NCBI GenBank assembly: GCA_905250075.1
Contig: CAJNOP010000391.1
Location: 6,687 to 70,686, forward strand
Length of the DNA stretch: 64,000 nt
Source: Rotaria sp. Silwood1
Taxonomy: Eukaryota > Rotifera > Eurotatoria > Philodinida > Philodinidae
Reading direction: 5' to 3'
Positions 44,817 through 56,759 of the stretch are shown in pieces (position 1 is the stretch's first letter; every line of letters begins with the position of its first letter). The position numbers and the translations under genes were made by a program. The notes under the pieces were generated by a model, which was given only the letters and a program-made list of their open reading frames with translations, had not been told where the DNA came from and ran no database searches.

Positions 44817-47656
44817 TTTTTGTGTTTTGTATAGTAAAATCAGAAAAGTAAACACGTATATACGACAAAACTTTGCACAATCTGTAAGAAATTAACACGT
44901 AATAAACTATCTTGAGTAAAAATTTGATAGAGTAATCATGAGAAAAAAAAACCGCAAGGATAACAACAGCGATCAATGTATAAACAGAAAAGACACGATC
45001 TATCTTCTTTTATAGGTTCAATGTTCTAGAAACAATGGGTCACTATGCTGCTATGACCGCTGTAACCTCTTGACCGACGAAGCTGCCTGTTCAGTTTGTT
45101 CTCTATTCGTATTTTTTTCCCTTTTTCTTTCTCGTACAAACTCGTATTCTGTATAAAATAGACACAATTGGTGTGATGAAGCATTGTAGTGAATATCTAT
45201 CCTATAGGGATATAGGTAACACTTTTCCTTCAGTTTACCATTGTTGGTCACAATAAAATGCCCATTACAATTGTAACGAAATAGAACAACATGATATCTC
45301 TTATTTTCGTCACAATCAATTACTTAGGACTATAGACTTGCATGTCTCTATTGTTTCATTAAGTCGTATCCAATTTTTTTTTAATGCCTCACATTCTTCA
45401 CTAATATAACATTTAGTTTTTGATGTAAGTTTAAGTGATAAAACTCGTGTTTCACGTGTTAATGTACAAAAACAAAATAAAAATCTATTCGTATATGTGT
45501 TGTTTCTGATGTGCCAAGTTGTTTTGATTGATGTTGTGAATGTTCTTGAAAAGTAAATATTTCAAATATATACGATCATATAGTATCAATGTTAACTTGT
45601 AATGATTACATAGCTAGTGACCATGCTAACGTAATCGATCGATCATCGACTTTTCTAATGCTGAAATCAAGTGCTTTTGGCAATGAAACTACATAAAACA
45701 GACTTTGTTTTTTTTTTTGTTATAAATCTTCGTATTGATTTCATATGGTGCTATAAGTATCATATTAGTTTTGATGTTTACTAAGCTACTCACATTGAAT
45801 GTTATCTTCATTTCATGTACAAACATTACAATAATGATTTAAACCTTCAGTTAATTTTCGTAAAAGAGTATCACATTAACTTAATGAAACGTTTTTTTTT
45901 GCTAGAATCTAATTAGCTTAAAGAGTATCATGACGTTCAATAAAAGAAGAAAATATCGCTTTCATCTCTTAATAATGATAGTTACCATGATAGAGATTTT
46001 CATGTTGAATCTGCATTGATTGTTCGTAATAGTTTGTCAGATATAGAAACTAATTATAAAAACAAATAAATATCATTTGACGGTGTAAATAATCATTCAA
46101 CCGTCCACATCTATACTCATACTCGACTGTATACGAGATCTCAATATTCAACAGAGTATCTCGAAAGATGTTCATCTCTCAATGAATTTTCAGTGACTTC
46201 CGTTTCTTTTGGCTACATGTAGCTTTTTACATTATTCAAAGTTTCATTTCGAGTGTTCTCCTTCGAAAATTGATGTTTGGGGTACGCGGTGCTGAGCGAT
46301 TACCTACGTATAATGAAAACAAAACATTAGGATGATGTTTTTAACGAACAGAATTTTGTGTACAAATATATAGATATATATAGAGTGTATTTTACTCATA
46401 GAGGATCTGAAAAGCCTTATTTTGAGATTCTAAATAACAATGAAAATCTTGTTTCTATACCCAAGACGCACGTGCATATATGTTAAATAGTGCGACAGGA
46501 GAAAGAAAGATGAAATATCACTGAAAGTCGAAGATTAGAAATGATGCACTGGTGAAGTATCTATTGGTATTACTTAAATCGTCGTATGAATATTTTTCTG
46601 ATGTCTTTCTCTTTCTCTATTTTGTAGATGTTGATGGTAAAGCAGCTGATGAGTGACTACGTTCCAACATATTTTGAAAGATTTCCAGATGAACTTTAGT
46701 TGCATTTTTTCAACTATGTGGGCATTCGTCATGTGTACCGGGCCTTTTTCGGACTTAATTAACGAATCGATGAAATTTTGCGATCACTCCATAATATCTC
46801 TCTTAGTTTGTTGCCGTCCGATGATGCCAATGATCCATTGTTAGAATTTTTTGCGGTGTGGGTGTGGATGTAAGAAAAGATAAGACACCCTCACACCCTC
46901 AAGTTATTAATAAATTCAGGTAAATTTTTTTTGTTTTTTGTTTTTAATTTTTATATTATTTAATCGTTTTTTTTTTATAAATTTACAGAAGTTGGCTCGA
47001 AAGACATGGCCGTTCGACAAAAAAATGAAACTGCAAATTATATTTTTTTTATTTAATTTTTATGTATATCCTTTTTTTGTATATGCTTTATTTATTTTTA
47101 TGCATACTTTATTATTTTGTGTAAGTGTTGGCATTTTTTAAAATACTGAGTTTTTTGATTGAAATAAAGGTACTACGCAGCAAATACGGCTAGAAAATAT
47201 TAAATATTAAGAATATATATATTAATATTAACTGTTAGTGACGGAAAATAAACCAATAGGATGCTTTCAAAAAGCGACACAGACACGCTTGCGACACCAT
47301 AGGCGTACATGTTTCGACACACCATGACACACCTTACGCGCATGTGTCGACACATGTGTCGGTACCGTGTCCTATCGACATGGGAACATGGATAATACCA
47401 AGAACGACATCTCAACTGATTCGAAATATTTATTCACATTTTTTTCTTTCGTCGCTTTTGTTTCATGTGACTAAGAAAAACTAATAATGTTTTTTTTTTC
47501 GTTCCGTTTTTAGTTTGATTCATAGGTAAAAGTAATTGTTTTTTTTCATAAAACACAAATAATGATTCATGCCTTTCTTCATAATATGTTTTTAAAAAAT
47601 TTCCATTATAGATTTTCAATAGTTTTTCAATATCAAACAACATAAAAATTAAGTCA
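44817..47656. other. No gene seen; one hairpin element
   Basis: AT-rich between the divergent vWA and F-box genes, so both promoters should lie here. A patch at 47275-47395 is rich in GACAC/GTGTC words with a CGACACATGTGTCG palindrome. Confidence 0.4.
46853..46902. repeat. Telomere-like hairpin element
   Basis: G-rich arm GCGGTGTGGGTGTGGATG, loop TAAGAAAAGATAAG, C-rich arm ACACCCTCACACCCTCAAG. Confidence 0.7.
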
Positions 47657-48757
47657 ATGGAAAAATTACCAGTTGAATTATTCCATTGTATTTTGGATAA
47701 TCTTGATATAGAAATAATCGCTTTCTCAGTTCGATCGGTATGTCGATTATTTCGATTGTTTGTTAATAGTTATGATCGATATGTTTTGAATTTGACTTTA
47801 ATTTCCAAAAGAAATTTTTATCTTCTTTGTCAATTAATTAATCCAAATAATGTTACATCATTGACACTTGCAAATGAAGAACAAACACCAAATCAAATAG
47901 ATTTGTTTATTTCACTTGTTCGTCTTCGTCAATTTACTCGACTTCATTCAATAACTCTTCTTCACATTGATGAATATCAATTAAATTTTATTTTAGAACG
48001 AATTAATCTTAATTTGGTTACTTCATTTTCATTTAGAATTAAAAATTACGATGATAGACATATGCAAAGAACAAACAATTGTCTTACATCAATACTCTCG
48101 AAATCGAGTTTGAGAAAAATGGAATTTTATTTTAGAAATAATAGATTATCGAAGATTTCATGGCCATTCAATTGTTCAATTCAATCTTTGGTTGTTAATC
48201 GACACATAACTATGGATAATATTTTAACTATACTTCAATGTTCTCCTCATTTACATAAACTTATTTTGAAAGAGAGATTAAATGAGATCATCAATCATGT
48301 CTCACTAAAATCTACTGCTCCCATATATTTTCGACAGTTAAGATCGTTAACTATAGAAAATCTTAGTGAAACTATTGATCTATTAGAATCCTTTCTTTTA
48401 TTGACACCATCACTGATTCATTTAAAACTTGTTGGTTATAAACTTATGTCCAATGGTAAACAATGGGAACAATTCATTCAAATAAATTTACCTAATTTAG
48501 TTAAATTTGAATTTTATTTTGTTTATTGGAGTGAAGATAAGATAACATCAGATAGTCTTAATTTATTTATTGATTCTTTTCGAACTCCATTTTGGATTGA
48601 ACACAAAAAATGGTTTATTACTTGTATATGCGATATCGAACGATCAAGAGTCATTTATCTTTATTCAATACCAATATGTATAACTTGTTTTAAATACGAT
48701 GTAGAATTATATAAAAGTTCATATTTCAATTGTCCTACGATGATGATAAATTCATAA
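47657..48757 (+). CDS. F-box/LRR-like protein
   Basis: A single-exon 366-residue frame. Residues 3-40 form an F-box (LPVELFHCILDNLDIEIIAF, then VCRLFRLF), which recruits SKP1 in SCF ubiquitin ligases. The rest has irregular leucine-rich repeats (SLVRLRQFTRLHSITLLHID; LRSLTIENLSETIDLLESFL; LIHLKLVGYK) that would bind a substrate. Cytoplasmic, no signal peptide. Such proteins form large families in bdelloids. The codon use (A/T-ending) matches its neighbours. Probably intact; the ligand is unknown. Confidence 0.78.
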   Translation: MEKLPVELFHCILDNLDIEIIAFSVRSVCRLFRLFVNSYDRYVLNLTLISKRNFYLLCQLINPNNVTSLTLANEEQTPNQIDLFISLVRLRQFTRLHSITLLHIDEYQLNFILERINLNLVTSFSFRIKNYDDRHMQRTNNCLTSILSKSSLRKMEFYFRNNRLSKISWPFNCSIQSLVVNRHITMDNILTILQCSPHLHKLILKERLNEIINHVSLKSTAPIYFRQLRSLTIENLSETIDLLESFLLLTPSLIHLKLVGYKLMSNGKQWEQFIQINLPNLVKFEFYFVYWSEDKITSDSLNLFIDSFRTPFWIEHKKWFITCICDIERSRVIYLYSIPICITCFKYDVELYKSSYFNCPTMMINS

Positions 48758-48759
48758 AA

Positions 48760-50309
48760 AATGATGTCAATTCCCTCAGTTTGACTTTAAATAAAGTATT
48801 AGCCAATTATATATACGAAAAGGTATTTTATTCGACTGGAGTTATATTATTTAACACATATAGTAGTATGCGATGAGAATCAACATTGTATGTTTTTTTG
48901 GTTTTTGATAGATCACTAGGCTTAACGAACCCATAGGAGTTTTATCTATCGTTCTTCTCATTCATTTAAGATTTATGTTATTATGGTGGTAAATTGATAA
49001 GAGACAATCAAAAACACTAATGTAGTGCAAATCGATATTAAAACAGATAAAATCTTTTTTGTGTCAATTTTTAACTCATTTCTGTATTAAAAATATATCC
49101 AACATATAAATATTTTCTATCAAACTTTATTATATGAGTTTATTCTATTCGAAAATAAAATCGGATTTAACACAGTTCTTCGAAACATAGTTGGATTCCG
49201 TTAAATTCGCTATTAATTCAGAAAAAAGTCAGATATTCGGTTGAATCTCAATGAATCTGACTAGTTTTTCCAAATAAATTTGTTCACTTTGATCCTATCT
49301 ACAAATAGAATAAATTCAGATAAAGAAGTTTGGAAAAACAAATTCGTCTATTACATATGATTTCAATATCATAAAAACTGATGTCTTTGAGGCAGAAAAA
49401 CAAGATTGACCTCATAGTTAGTAAAATATCTCAAGTTTATGTTAACTAGATATACGATCTCACAAAACAGAAAGTACCATATTATGTTTTCCATATATTT
49501 GAATAGTTAATTCATTTTTCTTAATCAAAATAACTAATTAGAGATATTTATCTTCATCACTTTCAAGCTGAACTCGAGTTATCCATTATTAATTGTATAA
49601 AATTTTGTTATTTAGAATGAAAAACCGTATCTTATCATTCTTCAGATTCTAGTATATATTAAAAAGCAATAATTTTGTCATTCACAATCATGAACTTAGT
49701 CGCAAATCGTGATTGCCGTGACCCTATCTTTTACAAAAATAGTAGTAGAACCAGGAGGTGACTAGAGGAAGGGAGTCAAGCCCCTTAAGAATCTATGCGC
49801 TCCCCCTAGTGAAATGTTCGAAGCATACATTTTATTCGCCAAGATGGTTCAACTCATCCCTAGAGATCTTTGAGTATCAGCCCCCCCCCCCCCCCCCCCC
49901 CCTTCCGCCACTCCCTAAGTCAGAATTCTGACCCCGGCATTGGGTAAAACTCTTGGTTGTGATTCCATAATATGTTAGTGTTGATTACTAATCAGAAACA
50001 TTGTTCGCATATTTTACTATATGATCTAACTATAGAAGACACTAAACTAAAATACTAATTTAAATGTTGAATCGATTATATTTTTAACCTTGAGTCAGAA
50101 AATGTCACACTAAAAGCATTTCTTTTTCTATTGAATATATAAACTTATTTCAACTTTATAGTAGTTTGAGTTTGCAAAGTTCTGAAAGACAACTAAATAA
50201 CTTGTAATTATTTAGTCGTCTTAAATGAGATTTTCCCACTATACTTAACATCAAACTATTAAAGCGAACTTTCAAAAATGATAAAATGACGGTGAATACA
50301 TCATATCTT
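48760..50309. other. No gene; GC-rich patch with poly-C
   Basis: Mostly AT-rich. At 49735-49920 a GC-richer segment ends in a run of about 22 C (49880-49902) followed by TTCCGCC. It may be a small insertion, but no ends were identified. Confidence 0.4.
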
Positions 50310-50931
50310 AAGAATTTATTGAAAGTATACTTATGCTATCCGGGATAAAACAGTGTCTACATTTGAATATTTTAAGAAATCAACAACGGATCAACTTCTG
50401 TTTCCAAAAGTGACTAGCGTCAATATGCACATTTACAAAGAATGGCCGTTATTTCCTCTCAAATGTCTCTCAATATTCATCAATATTTCTCAAATAGTTC
50501 AAATAACATTGTATAGCTCTTGTTTTAGTCAATACAATCAAAATATATTATTGAACATTCGTGATTTCTTTGAACAAGCTCACAATCTTTCCTCATTAAT
50601 TATTCAAACTTGTTTATACATAAACAAATTAAATTTGGCAATAGAAAATATACATGCCGTCATTCCACAGCATATAAAATATTTGCACATGCCGATTTCT
50701 ACTATAGATCAGATACAAATGATACTTGATCGTTGCAATCGTTTGATAACAATCACATTTGACGTTTGGTGTGCAACACTCAATGAAGAAATCATTAAAT
50801 GGTTTAATAACAACACAATTAATTCGACGTGCTCGAAAGGTTTTCTTAATATGGTTTCTATATGGATCGGAACAAGAAAATTTCAATTAACTGATTTAAC
50901 TGTTGATAGAAAACGTATGAAATTCTGCTAA
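50310..50931 (+). pseudogene. F-box/LRR-family C-terminal fragment
   Basis: About 205 codons without a natural ATG near the start; the frame runs in from a stop near 50310. It has leucine-rich repeat character (FPLKCLSIFINISQIVQITL, FFEQAHNLSSLIIQTCLYI) and an end typical of the bdelloid family (IKWFNNNT, VSIWIGTRKFQL). No F-box precedes it within 1.5 kb. It is either a truncated copy or a last exon whose 5' part is not seen. Confidence 0.55.
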
Positions 50932-51090
50932 GACCGATTCACAGATTCAACGCATTACGTTTTTAGCAACTTTTAATAACCAAGAATTTCAAATAATAAT
51001 TTTCAAATTTTTATAAAAGTTAATTGTTACAGTTTCCTATGATCAGATAATTTTCATCCTAAAATATCTTTGTTTTTTTAACTACGTAAA

Positions 51091-51173
51091 AGGGTGTGGG
51101 TGTGGGATTGTGGGTGCGGATGTGTGGGTGTCGATAGAAGATAACTGAAATGCTGTCACTCACACCCACACCC
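51091..51173. repeat. Telomere-like hairpin element, well preserved
   Basis: G-rich arm GGGTGTGGGTGTGGGATTGT, loop GTCGATAGAAGATAACTGAA, C-rich arm CACTCACACCCACACCC. The loop matches that of the element at 56652-56749. Confidence 0.85.
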
Positions 51174-51379
51174 GCCAAAATAAAAAAAACATATGAAACC
51201 CACACAGTAATGTAGGTGTAGATGAGAAGAACTTTCATATTCATACCACATGAGTTTTTTCGTTTTGATTGGATAGACGAATGTTTGTAAAGAAATCGGT
51301 ATCGATAGTAGAGAAAACATTCATCTATCCACATACTCTAATGAGACTGTCTCAATGCAAAAATATTTGTTTCATCAAT

Positions 51380-51810
51380 GTCAACGTCTTGATAACGTAT
51401 TATGCAAAATTAATGGCACAAAGTATTGATCTCTATTTATCTTCGAGAGACAGATGCTGAAAGAAATTTTTTTTCACCAAAAGATAGAGCTTTATCCCCT
51501 CTTTCGAATCGTATATAATTTATTTTTTTAAACACGTTTGTAAATGGAACGACACAATAAAAAAAGAGACACCCTCAAAACATATTCGCACTTTTTCTGT
51601 AAAAAAAACGCACAAAATGTCAAACTTTATATCTGTTCTATAAATATGCTCTTAAAGAAAAATTTGTTATCAGTTAATAGGAAATTTTCTTCTCTTTAGA
51701 ACGGTGTGTGATTTATAGTTATCACACATTCGTAAATGGAATGAGAAGAATAAAGAAAAATACTTGCACAAAAAATTTGCAATTTTTGTATGAATCAGTC
51801 AAAAACTTCT
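51380..51810. repeat. Long inverted repeat, left arm
   Basis: Pairs with 51975-52400. Shared blocks (left arm read forward, right arm read as complement) include CAAAAGATAGAGCTTT, CCTCTTTCGA, TATATAATTTATTTTT and GGAACGACACAA. It ends within a short coding-like stretch (MAQSIDLYLSS) matching the right arm. Confidence 0.75.
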
Positions 51811-51974
51811 TGTGGGTGGTAATTAAGTATAGTTAATTATTGATTTACAAGCTGTTTTAACGAGTTTATAACACGTGAAGTAACTACAGTTTTACAAGAG
51901 CTTTTTAATGAGTACGGAAAGATCAAGTGAATTATTGTCTAGCAAGATGTTTTGACGAATTCATATAAAAGTTT

Positions 51975-52506
51975 GCAACTTTATTGCACCAGTGTTTGTC
52001 TTTCTTCTTTGTCTCATTTCACTCAGGAATGTGTGACGAACATAAATCATGCACCGTTCGAAAGAGGAGAAAATTTCCTATCAACTGATAACAAAATTTT
52101 CTTTTCAAAACGTACCTATTGAAGAGTCATTCAAGAAATATAGAAATCAACATCTTCCGTCGTTTTTCTAAATTCCACGAAAAGTGTGGATATGTATTGA
52201 GGGTGTCTATCTTTTTTGTTGTGTCGTTCCGTTTACAAATGTATTATAAAAATAAATTATATATGACTCGAAAGAGGAGAAAAAGCTCTATCTTTTGATA
52301 AAAAAAATTTTGTTTCAGCACATACCTCTCCAAGAGAAATAAAGATCAACATTTCGTGTCATTACTTTTGAATCGTACGTTATTTCATAAATCCAATGTT
52401 GTTCTCCACTATTACAAAGAGATAATAGAATATTGTCACGAAATAAGAGATTTCTTTCTCTTTCATGAGAGATTATGAGCGAATGTCCACTTGTCATGAA
52501 AAACAT
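51975..52506 (-). repeat. Long inverted repeat, right arm, with an exon-like stretch
   Basis: The arm spans about 51975-52400. On the minus strand 52506-52340 reads RDNILLSLCNSGEQHWIYEI and then VMTRNVDLYFSWRG, followed by a good donor (GTATGT). The left arm keeps the matching end, but its donor is changed to AGATGC. The repeat thus contains an exon and its following intron, duplicated in inverted orientation. Family unknown. Confidence 0.65.
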
Positions 52507-52775
52507 ACTCTAATACAGATTTTAAAATAGATTTCGATAAATCCAACGAACTCAACATTCTTTGATTAGGTTTCATGTATTTTTATGAAGTCCGTAAAAC
52601 ATCTTACACACCTTTGATAAGCCATTATTATAATGCTTTCGTTCTGATTTAGAAAAGATTAAAGAGTTTCAAATTCGTGGTAACAATGCGGTTGTGCGAC
52701 GAATATTAACACTCATATTCACATCTACATCGTCTATATCTTGCAGTATTTTTGTTTTCTCTTTAGAACAGGGAT

Positions 52776-53427
52776 ATGTCTTCTGTTTTGAACGTGGAGT
52801 CTGAGTCTGCTCTTTCTGTAGAAGATAAGAATGTTACAAAAGAAGCTCGTCGTTTGTATCGGACAATGTTTGGAAAACTTTTGGACGATGACATCAGTAC
52901 ACCATCATTGATCTGTGAGCGTCTATTTCTTGGTTCTGCACCTGATGCCCGCAACCTTGACAAGTTGCAGCACCACCGCATCAAGTATGTGCTAAATATG
53001 ACGGGATCGACATCATATCCTGTTGATTTCTTCGCGGTTTCCGGCCACCCACATGTGATACTTCTCTCTATGGATGCACATGATGAAGATGATTATGACA
53101 TCTCTGCTTGCTTTCCTGTGGCACTCAATTTTATCCACAAGTCATTACAGACTGGAGATGGAGCTGTTTTGGTTCATTGTGCCGCAGGTAAGAAGAAAAA
53201 GAAAAACAAACATCACAAAATAAAATACTTATAACCTGTTGTTTTTTCTGCATACAGGTGTATCTCGTTCAGCTACGATAGTTGCTGCCTATTTGATGGC
53301 TGCACACAAGATCAATGCTGCCGAAGCCATTTTACGCGTACATCAGGCACGTGCGTGCGTGTGCCCAAACCTCGGTTTTCTGCAGCAGTTGCTGCGTTTC
53401 GAGCGTACAGATTTCAAATTTACATGA
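52776..53427 (+). CDS. Dual-specificity protein phosphatase
   Basis: Exons 52776-53187 and 53258-53427 are joined across a 70-bp intron and give 193 residues. The active site HCxxGxxR reads VHCAAGVSRSATIVAAYLM, and the intron splits it between the Gly and Val codons. Upstream, ICERLFLGSAPDARNLDKLQ and IKYVLNMTG are the usual start of the fold. The general acid is probably Asp in SMDAHDEDDYD. It should dephosphorylate Tyr and Ser/Thr in proteins; the small size and lack of extra domains suit an atypical DUSP. Codons are clearly GC-richer than in neighbouring genes (for example runs of GAC AAG TTG CAG CAC). All catalytic residues are intact. Confidence 0.92.
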
Positions 53428-53429
53428 TG

Positions 53430-54202
53430 CTATAATGTGATTCATTATATTTGATATTACTGTCTTTCTTCTGTTTTGATTTCATACATATCTTCTTTTC
53501 ATCATCTTAAGATATTTTCCAAACTTTTTCTCTTTTGATATTGTTAAGATAATTTCCCGCTAGTTCATTTTTTTCAATTACCTTTAGCTTTTCCTAGTTT
53601 GCTGGCATATATTTGACAACAGTTTAAAAAAAGTTAGACGTTCATTATCGATCAGCTCGATAGAATTCTTTGTTTCATGCTTGTACGATGATGAGAGTCA
53701 TGGGCATGGGGATCTGTGAGTGCACATTCGGATATGAGTACGAATATGAAACTTCTTTTCTTTCACACCTACACTCAACATGACTATACTGGCTTCTCTA
53801 AGTTTTGTTAGGTTTTTTTCGCGTGGCTTCAGTTTTATTAAATAATACTGAAGACTATATGTGTGAAGAAAAAACACCAACCTAATAAAAGACACAGAAA
53901 GGAAAAAAGAATATAGGTATGTGTGTATGACGCATAAGAGAAATGAATAAATCTATACGTCATGTATGAGTAAACAGAAAAGAAATTTTCCTGCGATGTA
54001 TCATTTAATTAGTACTCAAAAAATCATCATATAATATATATATATATATATATGCGCGTATTAAACAAATCCGCAATGGTTCTCAATTCGTTCTATTTAA
54101 CATTAAAAATAAATTACTATTCGCATTGTTGTCATGCTAATTCATTTTACCAAATCTCTGTGAATAGAATCATTATCGTTAACATAATAATTTTATGAAA
54201 AA
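53430..54202. other. No gene; AT dinucleotide repeat
   Basis: AT-rich spacer with an (AT)n tract at about 54034-54053. Probably holds the promoter of the next gene. Confidence 0.4.
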
Positions 54203-55576
54203 ATGGAGGAAAAGTTAAAATCATTATTAAAATATTGTCATAGTTATGATCAAGATATACTCGAAGGTTCACGTGTAGAAGAAATAAGTCGGTTCTATTT
54301 TGCATGTAAGAATGGAGATACAGATATAGTTAAACAAATGTTACCTACTATTCCTTATGATCAATTAAATCAGTTGGAGCCTAATGGCAGTACTGCTCTC
54401 CATGCTGCAACATATTGTGGTCATTTAGACATTGTTCGTCTACTTCTACATGAATATGGTTGTCAACGACATCTAAGAAATCTTTACGGTTTTACAGCAT
54501 ATGAAATAGCACAAACAGAAGAAATGCGACAAGTTTTTCATCGACCATCAAATAAAAATCGATTTAATGACGATTCGATGGGTTTTGAACAAACTTTTAG
54601 AAGACATTCATCATCAATAAATCAAATTGTAATGGGTAGTCGTATTGATGACAATGACGTTGCAAAACCCAATCAACGGTTTTATGTCGGTTATGAAACA
54701 AATGAAGAAGTTAAAAAGCAATTAGATAGTATTAATGGTGTTAAAGCGCTCTTTCAATCACGAATCGGACGATATATAATGAAGCAAGGAATAAAATTAA
54801 AACTTGGCAAAAGAGCTGGCTATAGTAAGGAGGAATATCCTTATATTGCAAATGAAGAATTTCAACAAGAATCTTTGCAAAAGATATTAGATGAGAGTGT
54901 TACTTCGAATCATATTGACTATAAACATTGCTGTTATCTACTCAACGAATACATTCAACAAGGTACAATCGAATCTTTGTTAAAACTCTACACATTGGAA
55001 ACACCATTTTATTGGTCATTATTCAAATCGCCAAGTCCATTAGAATTTCCACTTTTTATGCATTTGTCAGATTTAAAAGAACGTTATTATCAAGGATATT
55101 CCTATCGTGGTGTTCAACTGACTCAACATCAGTTAGATGAATATCGGTGGGCATTGAAAACTAAAGATAGTGTTTTATCATTGGTTACATTTGCGTCGAC
55201 ATCTATTAATCGAAGCGTAGCTGAGCAGTTTGCTGTAAAATCATCATCATCAGATAAAATAACTGCCCTATTGATATTTCATTTTCCTCAACCATGTGAC
55301 ACAGCAATCAACTTAAGTAAAATTCCTCAATATCAATTACCATGTATATCAAATTATGAAAATGAAAAAGAAATATTAATTGCTCCACGAACATTTTTCA
55401 AAGTGACAGATATTGAAATTGATCAACCTCCTGAACGTTATACGATTTATTTAGAGAATGTGGGCGGAGAACGGCAAACGATGTTGAAGGCACTAAAATT
55501 TTTCCTTACAGATGACTTGAACAGAAAAACAAACAAACTCTTTGTTTTCGATCATGTATTCTGTACTAATGATTGA
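54203..55576 (+). CDS. Ankyrin-repeat ADP-ribosyltransferase
   Basis: A single-exon 457-residue frame. Residues 25-110 carry two to three ankyrin repeats (GSTALHAATYCGHLDIVRLL is the clearest). Residues 245-415 form an R-S-E ADP-ribosyltransferase fold: SYRGVQL (Arg302), TFASTSINRSVAEQF (STS at 332-334) and ENEKEILIAP (Glu388-x-Glu390). All three motifs are intact, so transfer of ADP-ribose from NAD+, probably to Arg, is predicted. There is no signal peptide, so it should act inside the cell, unlike vertebrate ecto-ARTs. The ankyrin part probably selects targets. It resembles the ART of 33099-36733 only in the fold motifs, so the two are distant. Confidence 0.85.
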   Translation: MEEKLKSLLKYCHSYDQDILEGSRVEEISRFYFACKNGDTDIVKQMLPTIPYDQLNQLEPNGSTALHAATYCGHLDIVRLLLHEYGCQRHLRNLYGFTAYEIAQTEEMRQVFHRPSNKNRFNDDSMGFEQTFRRHSSSINQIVMGSRIDDNDVAKPNQRFYVGYETNEEVKKQLDSINGVKALFQSRIGRYIMKQGIKLKLGKRAGYSKEEYPYIANEEFQQESLQKILDESVTSNHIDYKHCCYLLNEYIQQGTIESLLKLYTLETPFYWSLFKSPSPLEFPLFMHLSDLKERYYQGYSYRGVQLTQHQLDEYRWALKTKDSVLSLVTFASTSINRSVAEQFAVKSSSSDKITALLIFHFPQPCDTAINLSKIPQYQLPCISNYENEKEILIAPRTFFKVTDIEIDQPPERYTIYLENVGGERQTMLKALKFFLTDDLNRKTNKLFVFDHVFCTND

Positions 55577-55775
55577 AATTTTTCGAGAATGAAACTACGT
55601 CAATGAATAAAGAGATATGAAAATATTAGCATATAACTCAAATCATTATATTTTTTACATTTTAAATAAATTTTCAAAGAATTATTCTTTTTGTTGACTC
55701 TAAATGACATCTTTGAATCTTAAACGTTCATTTTTTGGTTATTTTTGAAATAGATGAAGATATACTCAGTACATG

Positions 55776-56337
55776 AGGGTGTGAGTGTGGGCGATTGTAC
55801 AGAAAGATGCTTCTGGGTGGCCATTTAACACATTCGACTTGATGTGAGCCATCGGTGGCTCACGATAAAAAGATTGAATATTTTCATTCTGATTTAACTA
55901 AATGAGCTGGTTTTTTCGTCGATGATAGAGGAATATTTAAATTTTTTATTTATAAGAGAAACGTCAATAAACGCCGTGGTAAGGTGTTATAATTAGTTTT
56001 GAAAAGGAAAGATGACTTTATACAAGTATAAAAATATTCCTCTGTAATTTGCAAGAATTATTAGTCTAATTTTTTTAAGAATTTGCTGACTTTTACTTCT
56101 TAAGGTCAATAATAAAGTGTAACGCGGCGTTCATTGGCGTTTTTCTTATAATTAAAAACTTTAAACATGCCTCTATCAACGATGAAAAAATCAGCTCATT
56201 TAATTAAAACAGAGTGGAAATATTCAATTTTTTTGTAGCGAGTCGCCGGTGGTTCACATCGGGTCGAGTATGTTAAAATGTAAGTATAGATGTGTATGAA
56301 TAATATATTCTAATCAAGAGCTACACACACACCCCCA
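55776..56337. repeat. Telomere-like hairpin element split by a TTAA-flanked element
   Basis: The G arm GAGGGTGTGAGTGTGGGCG and a loop with ACAGAAAGATGC lie at 55776-55824. The C arm CTACACACACACCCCCAAG lies at 56320-56337. Between them, 55829-56272 is an independent insertion, so the original element was about 115 bp. Confidence 0.55.
55829..56272. mobile_element. 444-bp TTAA-flanked palindromic element
   Basis: Arms of about 200 bp are inverted copies: CACATTCGACTTGATGTGAG on the left against CATACTCGACCCGATGTGAA read inward from the right. Later blocks also match (TTAAATGAGCTGATTTTTTC type, and GATAGAGG). TTAA lies at 55825-55828 and 56273-56276. The ends match the element at 14505-15101, defining a family. 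No coding capacity; probably mobilised by a piggyBac-type enzyme elsewhere. Confidence 0.75.
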
Positions 56338-56651
56338 AGAATTGGTCTCTTTAGAAATTCAGGTTGCGCAAAAGAGATATAACAGAGGCGAAGGAGGCCA
56401 TTTTTGGAACGAAATATAAGAATGAAATAGTTAAGTTAGTTAATACTTATATACTACGACTGTCGTTTATAATATCCTCCAGCAAAGAAAAAAAAATATA
56501 TTATTTAGCTTTTTTTCTTACTGTCATAAAGTATAGTAATAAAGTTTAAATGAACGTTTTATCGATCTTAATTAGACCAGTCTGACTGAATATCACTCAG
56601 TCTTATAGCATTAAATGAAAATTTTAAGTTAAAACTTTAAGATCCTACTTT

Positions 56652-56749
56652 AGGGTGGGTGTGAGTGTCGGTGTCGGTGTGGATGTCGATCGAAGATGAC
56701 TGAAACGCTCCCACTCACATCCACACCTCACACTCACACCCATACCCTT
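56652..56749. repeat. Telomere-like hairpin element, well preserved
   Basis: G-rich arm GGGTGGGTGTGAGTGTCGGT, loop GTCGATCGAAGATGACTGAA, C-rich arm CACTCACATCCACACCTCAC ending CACACCCATACCC. Confidence 0.85.
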
Positions 56750-56759
56750 GTTATACTCG

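Noticed and set aside
51091-51173. Possible hammerhead ribozyme in the hairpin loops (CTGAAA words)
   Set aside because: The conserved CTGANGA core is missing and the helices do not match the hammerhead plan.
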